A stretch of DNA of 64,000 bases, from NCBI RefSeq assembly GCF_028389875.1, contig NC_084682.1, positions 7,264,001 through 7,328,000 on the forward strand, in the 5' to 3' direction. Position numbers and translations under genes: made by a program. Numbering within the stretch: position 1 is the first letter of the stretch; the number at the start of each line of letters is the position of its first letter. A model generated the notes under the pieces. The model did no database searches and was not told the origin of the DNA. It saw only the letters and a list, made by a program, of their open reading frames with translations. Source of the stretch: Rhea pennata (lineage: Eukaryota > Chordata > Aves > Rheiformes > Rheidae). Of the stretch, positions 26,101 to 38,100 are shown piece after piece.

Positions 26101-29100
26101 CATGAAAAATTGTGTAGAGTTTATCATACAGATGACAGGCTCAAGGCAGGATGAGTTTTTGGTCTTATTAACCTGCAAAAATGCTCCTTTCTCCAATAGG
26201 TGTGTGGAGCAGTTCTCCAAATAGTTTTGTTCACAAAGCAACAAAAAAGCCCCTCTGTTCCTGGTACTTTCCCATCGTAGTATTTCTGTCTGTCCTGTAT
26301 GTGGCAAGCGAGTGAGACATGTTTGCAGCAGTGCAGTGAGGTGAGCTCTACTCTGGCCATCTGACACTTAGCTTAAATGATCTCGGTCTTTCTCTCCTCT
26401 CTCTCCTTCTCTCTTTCAGCTTGGCAGTGACCTTGGCGGGGGCATTGGAGGAAGTCCGGCAGTAAGTGCCATTCCATTTTTTTCCCCAATTGAAAAAGCT
26501 GCTCAAAGCTCAAGATTTTTAAATACAAGCTTACCCGTTATGTGTTTAAAGATGCTTAAATCTCTGAAAGTGTTTGAACACGGGCAACTGCAGCTGAAAC
26601 ATGCAGATCCCAACCTATGTTGCTTTGGATGAAATTGCCACTTGGGCACTCCTGAGAGATGCAAGGGCTAGAGCTGTTGACTTTGCTTGGCTCTGCTTTC
26701 TCCAAGCTCTTCGCTAGGAAAGGTGTGAGCACAGGTATTCAAGTTGACAGTATTCCAGTCCTTGCTTAACTGCTTTGGCAGCTAAAAGGCCAACAATGCA
26801 TGCCTCTCTGCGCATAAAACCTGTTCTGCTACTACAGTAATCCAGTGTCACAACAGGCTTGTCTGAATTGAATGGCTCAGTGCTTATTTCCTCTCAAAAT
26901 CCGTGCAAAACTCTCCCTGGAAGTCAGGATCCAGTAGAGACACCCTGAGCTTTCATACTATGCATGATCAGCACTAAAATCTGCCCACCGCCAGCCTCCT
27001 TTTCTGTGCTTATGTTCTGTGGCATCTCTAGGACCTAGAACGCTTGCCCAGGAAATGGAATACTTCCAAAGCACCCATGACTTCAATTGCATATGACCTT
27101 CTTCCAGAAAAGTGCAGGAAGAGGATGCACGATGACTTGGAGACACAGCAGGCAGAGGGGAGTGTGCCTCCAACACATGCTGAGGACAATCTCATGTAGA
27201 AGGCTCAGTCCTTACTCCTAGGGCTGTTTAGCCAGCACTTAAGCGGAGAAGAATGCTCAGTTCTGGAAGGAGGGCCTCCAGGGACCCTGTTGTTATGGCT
27301 GTTCCTCTTTCCCTCTGAACCTTGCACTGCTTTCAAACTTCAGCTTGAGGGTGCAGTAGAACCTGTGTTCCAGTTTCATGTAGCCCCCAGGTAGCACACC
27401 AAGAAGTGGGAGATACTTGCTCTGCAGAGGCAGGTCCTGGTCTGCCCAGGCAAGTGTTAAAACTACCTACCGGTTCTGTAAAACCACCAGTCCCCCTTGT
27501 TCAAAGGATTGGTTAAAGCACCACATATCAGGTAGGTTCCTAAATGCAGAATAGTAGTGAGATTCAGACCCAGACTTATCATCAGTGTTTCCTATTGCCT
27601 GCCTTAGTCGTTCTGCCTGTTTCTGGGCTGCTGACTGTGGTGAATCCTATTCTCAAATATGTAATTCTTCCTGCTCATAGTGAAGAGAACTTGGGTGCTT
27701 GAGTGTGACCGTCCTGCCTGGAGCTGGGCATGTAATGGTTAATACGACAGTGTTTGGTATCATTTCAGTTCTAGGGGAAGGGACTGCCCTTCTTGCAGAA
27801 AGATTGTCCTCTGGTAGGCAAATAGGACTAGTTTTGCTTCATCTAATGAACCTTTTTGACCCTAGTGCTAAGAGTATAGAGCTCTGGCCTTGGATCAGAA
27901 TCCACAGTGCAGTCATGACTCCCACATTATTTCTGGATGTGCCAAGTCTTGCTGATTCCCGAAGACTGTTATACTTGGGAGAATATTTGAAGCATCTTGT
28001 CTTTTACCTGGGTTATGCATGATTGATCCCTAAAGCACATTATCTTTGTGGGAAGGAAAGATGGAGAAGCAGGACTTCTCCATAACAGGAATAGATAACT
28101 GAAACTGTAATGATAATATGAAGGCTATTGCATGGTTGAGGTGACAGCAGAGTGTAGGGATTAGTTGCTAAGAGCTTTGGAATTCAAATGCATTATTTAG
28201 CACTATTGATAATTCAGCGGGGAAGCTGCAAAGGGCTATAAAATATTCAGGATATTGCCCGAGTTCATGATTTATTTAATAAGTGGTATTTTTCATATGT
28301 TACGTTAATCAGTGCTTGTTTTTTCTCACTCCTCCAGGTGGGGCAGACCTACATTCCCTCTTCTGTGCCAGCCACCTTTGCCCCTTCACCCACCCCAGCG
28401 GTGGTGAGCAGTGGACTCAATGATCTCTTTGAACTCTCATCTGGTATAGGCATGGCCCCAGGAGGATACGTGGCTCCAAAGTCTGTACGTAAGAAAAAGA
28501 ACAATCTGTCAGTACACTGCAGTACTTCAGGCAACAGGGAGTGGGAAATTGCTTGCCTGTCATCTTTATTGTTGCTCTCGGGGGCTATAGGGGTATCTTA
28601 GTTCAATTCCATCCCATCAGAGGTGTGCTCTGGGTTTCTTTCAGGCAGAGTAATGGTTTAGTGGAGACAGGGTTAGTTGCAGACTTCTGTTTTTCAGCAG
28701 TTCCCTTGTTTTGCCTGTAACTGTTATTCTACAGAATGGCTTATAAAAGCTGTGAGAATGTCAACTTTGTGGAAGCAGCTTTCCTGGAGACCTAGCTTTT
28801 AGCAAGGTTCCCCAGGAATCTGAGGGCACAACGTCATTTGCTACAACTTTCATAGACTCCTTCACTGCCATGTTACATTCCTCTGAATAAAGATAAAATT
28901 GTGAGATTGGGATTAAGCATCTTGCAGTGTAACGTGGGTAAATGCTCTATTAGTGACGGAGGTGACAGATGCACTGACTGAAGCATGCTTAGTCTTGAGG
29001 GCTCATTAGATACAAAACATAGTTTTGTTAACAGGCTTTAGAGCAGCTGTTTGGGGGGAGGTGGGGGCCAGGTTTAGCCTTTCGTACCTGAAAGGGAATA

Positions 29101-32100
29101 AATTAAAATCTGCTCTCTTATTAAGTAGTCAATTAGTGAATAAACTACAATTATCCTGTGAAATCTAGGATCTCAAGGTACTGCAAAGCATACATCAAGC
29201 TTTTAATACTTAGCTATTTACAAGTAATATACCAAATAAAACCAACTACAAAAGAACTCAATAATTTTGAGATGAGAAGTACTTACTTTTGAACCTCTCA
29301 AATCTGAATCTTGATTTTTCCACAAAGTTGTTTTGGGAATCCAGAATCCAAACAACTAATAGTGTCAGCCCTGTGATCTATTTGGTTCAAATTTTTAGCA
29401 TTGTCCTGCCTTTAATAGTCCAACAAGTCCTTGGAGAAGCCTGTCCATCAGCAGACTTGGTAAGTCTCACATTGATGTGATGGACACAAGCTCTGACTGT
29501 TTTTTGTGCACACTAATGTTTAGTATATTTGAGTTCTTATGTGACTGCTGTAAACAAATATGGATTAGGAGCAGACAGCTTATTCCTTGTTGGTGAGCTT
29601 GATCCTTTCAACACCCCATGTTGTATGTTCCCTGTAGTGTTTCTTTTGCGTTTGTGGGCTTAATGTGACAATGTAGCTGTATTTTCAAAGTTGGGACTTT
29701 TTCTTTTATTTGGAAAACTATGCCTGTTTGTTATTTTCAGGCTAGATTTCTTACGCTGAATGAGATCTCTTCTGTTTCAGGTTTGGTTGCCTGCAGTGAA
29801 GGCTAAAGGATTGGAGATCTCAGGCACATTCAGTCACAGGCAGGGACACATCTACATGGAGATGAACTTTACCAATAAGGCTTTGCAGCACATGACTGAT
29901 TTTGCCATTCAGTTTAACAAGAACAGGTGAGAAAACCACATAGTTAGTTTGCTGTGATAAAAAGATCACATATTTCCATGGAAGGAGTCTGTGTCTATGC
30001 TGCTAGATATAGCACGTTATGAGAAGTTGGTCTACCGGTGGCACAGGACCCCAGAGCAAACATCCTTGCCTTTATCATATCATCCTGCATATTGGTCTCA
30101 CTCTGGATAGACTGCTGTTTACTGGTCAGGAGAAAATAAAAGATCACTTGAGACTTGGCTGGGGAAGGAGAGCAAACAAGGTAGCTATGGGAAGGAGTTA
30201 CTGGTGCAAACTAGGCAGGCCTTTATGTAGGTGTGTAAGTCATGAAAACAGCTGCTAGACACAGTCTGCACTCTCATCAGACCACAGTTTTGTGAAACAG
30301 CTGAAAATACAAATTGATAAATTCATATTGTTTTTCAGTTGTTTGCTCAAACTGCAGCTTTCTTGCTCCAGTGAGGAATCAGGCAGCAGGTGGTCCCCTC
30401 TTTCTCCTAGCTTGAAGCGGCATCTGCCCCATTTAATCTCTGCAAAGTTTTACAGCAGCCTCATAAGTTGTTAGACAGGTTAGTGTTTTTATAGCTAGCA
30501 AGTGCCCTGAGGAAAGCATAAACAGGCAAGCGTCCGAGCTGCAGAAATATCAATCCCTTGTGCCTATTCCTCCTGCCTTAGTTGCTGTGCTGCCCCTCAA
30601 ACTATCTGGAAGCGCTGATCTTGTTAATAAAGCCATTTGTCAGTGAAGAATTTTCAAAGTAAGAACCTGTGGCACATGTTCTCTCTACAATTGGCAGCAG
30701 GACAATTTTGTCAGAAGGAACAGCCCCTTGAATGTCTAGAGCATAGAGATTGTTCTTAGAAACCTCAGCCAAAAGACATACCATGGCAGTGCAACCCAAG
30801 TGTCATTACATGAATACCCTTCTTGGACACAGAGCAGAGAGTCTGGTTTGCTATAGATTATCTGGAGCAACTGCATCAAGGACCAGACTGGTTCTTGTCA
30901 TGGCTGAAAGGTTCCCCTTATTTCTTAAAAGATCCCTTCATAGATCTTTTATGTTAACTTAGATCTCTATGCCGGAGATCCACTGGAACTGTATTTTTAA
31001 CATCACTGTTAGCTTTGAAAATTTGGGATTTCTTGGGACAAATAGTATTTACTTATGAAGACATTATGCTAAGTAAGTCTTAGTAAATGTTCTCCCTGGA
31101 CTGCTAAATTTTCTGGAGAGTTTTGCAGAGCTGCTGTAGCCAATTTTTTCATGCAAATTGGCCCCCAAAAAAGGCATTTTGCTCTTGATTTTCTCCATAC
31201 ATCAAGCTCTATTCTAGCCACACCTACATGGTGCATCCTAAGTATGTAAGACATTTGAATACTGTATAGTAAAACAGCAGTTTCTCCTTTTCCAGCTTAT
31301 CAGCACATATTCCACATATAGTCTACTACTGTTTACTATTCAAATTCTGTCCTCCAGACACCACGTTCCACTGTGGCTTGTGCACTGGAGGGAGCTGCAG
31401 AGGGCTAGTTCTTCGGGCTTAAATATATAAGTTTGTGATTAGGCAGTTTCTGTTGCATTTGCTCATCTCCTGTTGCTAATAATCAGATTCACTGCAGTCT
31501 TGGGATAAAGCATTTTGGGGAGAAGGGAGGAAGAAAACCTCTAGAGCTATAGTGTAATGTAACTGCCACTTAGTAACAAAATGCAACTTCCTTTGGGCCT
31601 AAGGGAAAATAATAGGGCTTTTTGTGTCCCCCAAGGAGAGACGGCTGCAGAAGGGAAATCCCATGGCTTAGCTGAAAGCTAAGGAAAACCAAGAGAGGGC
31701 CATCTGGTTAGAAAAACAGTGGCATGCCCGATACACAGGTGTCTAATTTTGTACAGAGGCAGCATCAATTTTTTGGTGCATGAAATAAAAATGCAGGCCT
31801 GTACATCTTTGGTATGTTCCTATAAATGCTCTGTTCCTCTAAGTTAACATAAATTCTGCTAAAGGGAAATGTGATCATAGGTAGATACCCAAACTGTCAT
31901 GCATCTGTACTTCAGACTGCTTTTGAATATAAACCAGTACACAGCACGCAAGTGTCATGTTCAGCGTTAGCTGCCTTTCCTCTTCTCTGCACTAAGTAGA
32001 GGTGCCTGTGGAATTTAATCCAGCCTCTTGCCTGTACTGGAGAGGCATGTAAACATTCGCATTGCCACGATGGTATGTGTCCTCTGCTGGAGGAGTCTCA

Positions 32101-35100
32101 AACTAAACAACATGACCAGGGTCAAGTCCAGATGTTGGCATCCAGAACCAGACTATGTTGATTTGTTTACTCCATAGTGCTGCTGTTACAAACTGCATAT
32201 TCTTTCTTGATTGTGTATGTGTTTTGTATCAGCTTCAATTCCTTCTTCTGTAACTCCCAACACTATAACACCTTGCGGTATACTCGGTGTTCTGCAGTTC
32301 TGTAAGAGATTGCCCAGAGGCCTGAGTCTTTTTCCCCGTTTTTCTGAGTCCGTGTGCTGTTCCCTTGCTGGGCAGGCTGCTGCTCAGTAAGTAGACCAAT
32401 GCCATGCAGGACTTAATGGAAGAGTTCCCAGATGCTGGTCCCCTGGGCACAACGTGCACATTGTCAGATAGACTGACCTGATTCAGTTTCCTATGCCCTG
32501 TCCTACTTTGAGTACTTGCTGTGGTGCATATTGTCAGCTGTGTCCATCTCCGTGCAGTAACAACAGGGACAGCTCAGGAGTAATAATAGGAAGCTGAACC
32601 AGCTTATGCTTGGCAGAAGGAGGTGTTGGGACAGCATCTCTGGCATCTTCCCAAAGAGTCAGGCCAGGGCTTTCTGGCAATGCAGTGCTGCTGTCATCAC
32701 CTCTGTTTTTCTCTTGCCCAGCTTTGGGGTCATTCCGAGTACCCCATTGGCCATTCACACACCTCTGATGCCAAACCAAAGTATTGATGTCTCCCTGCCT
32801 CTCAACACCTTGGGACCAGTCATGAAAATGGAGCCTCTGAACAACCTACAGGTAATAAGAATTGTGTTGTTCCACGCAGGGGGTGAGACCAGCAAACGCT
32901 CAGCCCAGTATGTTTAGCCCAATACAACATGGTAAGACAGTACCAAAAAGCTGTGTCTATAGGGTAACTATGTGGAACCAGAATATTGTATGGTGGTGGG
33001 TCTTGAGTCTGGCCAAAACCTCTTCCTATTCCTTTTTCTAGTGTCTCCCAGGAAGACTGAAGCAAGGACTTGAATTTTGTGAGATGCTTTTTTCAAACAC
33101 CTCAAACTCACTGCTTGTCTTCCTGTGTCTGTGCGGATAAGACCTCTCTGCTCTAGCAATGTGCTTCTTTAAACAGGACATGAAGTTTGGTTGGGCTTAT
33201 GAACTGGAGCCCATCTGACCAGAGAAAGCACATGCTTGTGGTGAAGCAGACAGTGAGATATGTCAGCAGGAACTGAGGGAATTAAAGGAATTGCAGGAAA
33301 GGTGGCAACTACCGAGTGATTAATATTTCTCTAGTGCTCTTAATTTTGGGGGTGCTTTACCAAAGATATTGGCATTTCTCTGCCCCAGATAGCTTAATCT
33401 AAGGCAAACAAGACATGTTCCAGGAAAAGCAAGGGAGAAATGATGGACGCAGTGAATATTTCATTAATGAAGCTGCGCTATGCGTGTTGGGGACAGTAGA
33501 GCAATCTGCACTCCCTAGAAGAGACTTTTTATCAGATTGGGCTGTCTTCAGCATTACAGATCCTTGGAAATGTTTTCCCCAGTTTGGACTCAAGACTATC
33601 TACATCAGAACCTGCATGCATCAAGGGTGCTGGTTTTGCTCAGGCTCTTCTAACTGAAGTAATCGTCAGGCAGACATGCTTCCCACCTGGGGAGGCTCTT
33701 CCCTTTTGCTGTCCTGTGCAGTCACTCTCTGGAGTTCAGCTCAGTAAGTGACTCCTGTCTCTGCTCTACGTAGCTGGGTCCTCAATGACGATTTTCCCAA
33801 TATCCCGAAGGTCCAGTTAACTTGTACTGTTGCATGTCTTGCTCACCTCATGTCTAGGGGACATGGAAATTAGGTTGGTTTCTTGTAGCGTAGCAGTCCA
33901 CAGAAGGGAGTATATCTCCTTTTGAAGCAGCTCGTACTCTTTTTAGCTTAAAAGAATGACATGAAAGTTACTATTTATTCTGCCTGAGCAACTATATTTT
34001 TTTTTCACTTTTCTTGACTTCCCCATTCTGGGGCTTATGACTTATTGATGAGTCTTTGGGCAAACAACTCAAAATAGCTTCTCTGGTGCTCAGACGAGCA
34101 GTCCTACACTCCAGCTCTGAGCTCAGTCGTGTGATCGGGGGAGCATGTGGACAGTGAATGAATAACATGTGCTGTCTTTCACAGAGAGCTTTTGGGGCTT
34201 GTGGGAAAAGCTGAATTCCCTCTGCATCCAGGTCACAAGCATATGGTTATATCACTGCATTTGGGTTAGCTGTTGTAAACTCTACCACCTTTTCTGAAGG
34301 AAATTTGGAAGTGTAGGAGCTCTGAGTCCTGATCTGCTTCCATAACACTGGAGACTCCCTCAATGAGACATTCTCAAGTTGCTGCTTCCTTTGATCAGGA
34401 AGGAAATGAAGTATTTGGGTTATTAAATCTCTGAAGGAATCAGAACACAGTTTGTTTCTTGGAGCATCTTCTGCTCGAACAAAGCAAAGAGAAAACATGT
34501 GAGGAAACCTCCAGCTACCTTACATTGAGATAGCAGAGCATTCATTAGTGCCAGACTTGCTTGCTAATTTGCTAGCTATCTCATTGCCATAGAAGTTGGC
34601 TGCCCTTTTACAATTGGAGAAGCTGCCATATGGAGCAATAGTATATTTCTCCGCAAAGAGTTGAATCATGATAGCAGATGCCAAGTTAAAAAGAGCACTC
34701 CCCTTACTTTCCTGACAGCAGTGGGTTTGATGGAGATCTGTCATTGCCCTGACAGCAAGGCTCTGGTTTTATGTTTTGTGAATTCATGTAGAAATTATCT
34801 GTCTTGAAACATTCAGGAATCATGTTGGTGACCTACTTAGGGAACAATTTATAGCATAATATAGGAGTAGAGAATACAAACGTCCCTGTATTCATTGAAG
34901 AACCAAAACACACAATTCCAGGATGAGTTTGCTTAATGCAATTTTTCTGAGCTTGGAAACATTGAAGTAAAATTCAGGATTGGTTTGAACTAGAGGACCT
35001 TATGTTCATCTCCTACTCTGTTTTTTTTTTTTTTTTTTTGTTTGTTTGTTTGTTTGTTTTAGTAACAGAAAAATAAGTCCTGAGGTAACCAAACTGATAG

Positions 35101-38100
35101 CTTTCAACTTTTTGTCATGTTAATCAGAAACTTCAAAGGCCACTAGTACATTCCTTAGGCAACTCTTTCAGAAGTACTGAATTCAAGTCTTGTTCAGGTT
35201 ATATTTTGATTACTGTTTCTAATCTTTCACTGAATACAGCTGGATAAATCTTAACATTTGTAATCACAGAAAGAAACTAAAACATTTAACAAGTTAACAA
35301 AAAGCCATTTTTACAAAAAGGGGAGGAGGACTGAAATACTTTCCGAGGCTTACTTAAATGGAAGGTAATCATAGTGGCCAAATGAACAGACTTCTCTGTT
35401 TGCCAGACTCTCTTGTCTTGCTGCATGTGATAACAACTAGTAGGCTTCTCCTTCCCATCCTAAAGTAGTGAAGAAAGTGTTTTTGACTTGTTGAAATCAA
35501 AGCTCAGTCAGGTTCAACACCCAGTCAAAGGTAAAGCCAAAGTCAGAATAGGTCCAGCACTGTAGACTAAAGAGACTCCAGTCCCTACTCTCTGGTTCAT
35601 CTCTTTTTACTTCTCCAAAATTAAAAAAAGCTGCTGTCAGGATGCCCTCAAAGCATATCTGTTGCTAAAGAAAATCTGCAGTGGTTGTTGGTGCACTGCT
35701 AATTTCTGCTGAGGATGGCGGCTGGGGAACATGTCAGCCTTTCAGCAGCTACCTGACACTTGTGGGTGTTGCAGTCCACCTGCCCAGAGCTGGTTCTGCG
35801 GAGCATGACAATTACAAGCACTTACAGGCTGTTGCACAAAGACATGTGAGAGTCTATGTTGACATCAAAAGTGTTTGGTTGCCAGTCAGGCAGATAGCTC
35901 CGGTGGTTGCACAGATTTATTTGGGTCCTGTTGTTGCCTTGTCAAAGTTGAAGCTGTGAAACCTATGTGATGACTTAAAGCCCATCAGGGCTGTCGTTTG
36001 AGGGAGAGATGAGGTAAACACTTAAATCACAGCTTGGAGTCTGCAACCAGTTCCTAGCTCCACTGTGGAAAGCTGTTGGCTTCCTGATTAAGGACAGGTC
36101 TGGCACATGGTGGAGTACATTTGATAAAATGTGCATTTTGAACTAGTACAGCCAGACACACATGAGAGCAGAGCTCTTCCTCAGTGACTTGCTGTTCCCT
36201 GACCATTGACGTAAATGGCGTGCCAGGAGGTGACAGCTGCCGCCGAGGGCGCAGCACCCAGCCTTGCTTGGCATGCGTGCAGTGCCACTGCCTGAGCTCG
36301 AGATTTGTGCCTGTAGGTAGAGCACCCGGCTAGCAGCGGCTGTCAAACGCCTGTAGGATCCCAAGAGCCCAACCTGTCAAACAAAATGAAGTAAAGTAGA
36401 TAGCACTCCCTGGAGGCATCTGACAGCCAGAGCAGCAGACAGGCACAGAATAAACCACGACCTTGTCCTGGCAGAGGTAAAATAGACTTTGCAAAGGAGA
36501 GTTCTTGCCTTAGCAGCTTGGCTGTTACCAGACGTTAAAGCCAAACCAAACTCTAAGTAAATCCTTAATTTAGGGTAGGTGCTAATGCAATTCCAAGTGG
36601 GTATGTTGTGTATTCAGTGCTGATGGAAAGCATCTGTGTGTGCTTTCAGATCCAACTTAGAAAGTTAGTTCATATACTCGAATCTGGGATTTAAAACATC
36701 AGAAACCTACACTAGAAGAAATTGTTTAACATTATTATCATGACATACCTCTTCCCCAGAATACCACATGTTGGCCATCAGAGGGTTTCACAGCAGGAAA
36801 AGCGTCAAAATGGTTCTCATGCTGCAAGAGAGTAAATGTATTCCAGGGTTATTTCTCTGGACACCGATTCCTTTAGTGAGAGGAACACAAACAGGACGTA
36901 AGTGACCTTGTGCAAATTTCCAGTGGGTTCAGACATTCTCTGCAGTGAAGCATCACATGAAAATCTGGCATCTTTGAATTTTATCCTTCAGAAGCTTTGT
37001 AGTCTGCTAGACTGAATTCACATTTTTTTCATTCGTTCATTTCATTCATTTTTTTCTTCGTTCAAATAAGATTGCAGATGGAAAGCCATTTTGATATAAA
37101 ATGTTTGTCTCAACTCTCAAATGTTTGAGGCTAAAGGTTTTGTTAAAGATTTAATAGTCCATGTGCAGGTTGGCGGGTTAAAGCTGCAAAGCCATAGGAC
37201 TAGAGGATTTATTTGAGTGCAAGTGGAGGGTTCTTTCAAGCTTATCTAACCTGGAGACTTCTCAGCTACTGATATCATTTTAAATATCATTGGTTGTCTG
37301 AGACCCATGTTCTCACTTAAGGAGCACTGGATTTTTTTTGGAAAGTAGCTACTCAGTTTCTTTCAAGTTCTAGTCCAGACCTGCTTTCTGCCTCAGGTTG
37401 CTTTTATAGCCTGTCAGGTGGCACTGGGTGCTCCTGATGTGGCAGTGAAAAGGTTGAGACGCTTGGAAAGGTGTTATGAGCTGGCAAGGCCTCCAGATCT
37501 GCTCTTGGTGTGACTTCTGCTGTCCAGCTAGCTGCAGGCCGCTTTACCTGGACCAGGTCTTGGAGAATGGAGCACCAACAGCTGTGTGCCTGGCTGTTTT
37601 GAGGGGGGGAGGATGTGGTGTTGCATGATGGAAGCTGCTCAGAAAAACTTACCAGTCTTGTCCCAGCGCTATAGGTATCTGAAGGAGGGGGACATGGGAC
37701 TGTGGCTCTTCCCCTCCCTGTTTGCAAAGTTATTTGTAACAACTGACTTCTGCGTCATTGCAGATACTTGCATGGTGATGCATGATGTCATTACTGAAGC
37801 CAGTGATGAAATTTGGTAGGAAGGCTGGAGGGTGGCTTGCTGCGCTTTATTGGAAAGAAGCGGCACATTGGAGCACATTAATTGCATAGTTCCCTAGAGC
37901 ACATCAAAGCAGCTTACTCGGGATGTTTCTGCAGAGTTGAGAAGCAGGTCAGCAGATACCTTTTTATAGCATTTTTATAACTGCAGGGACAGGGTTGGCA
38001 TATTAATTTGATGTGCGCCTCTGGAGCCGTGACTGGAGAAAGGCGCTTCTCTCCAGCCCTTCTCCTATAAGTAGCTGCTGTTGTATGGCAACAACAATTA

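Larger units (their letters stand above)
16216..26419 (+). other. AP2B1: AP2B1 intron preceding the alternative exon
   Basis: The longest intron (10.2 kb). It contains an A21 tract (18340-18360), a TC microsatellite (18694-18716), a T20 tract (23355-23374) and a MIR-like scrap near 21375-21450. It ends in a strongly pyrimidine-rich tract before the 42-nt exon. A 225-codon open frame at 25690-26367 on the minus strand is discussed as a finding but not annotated as a gene. Confidence 0.85.
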
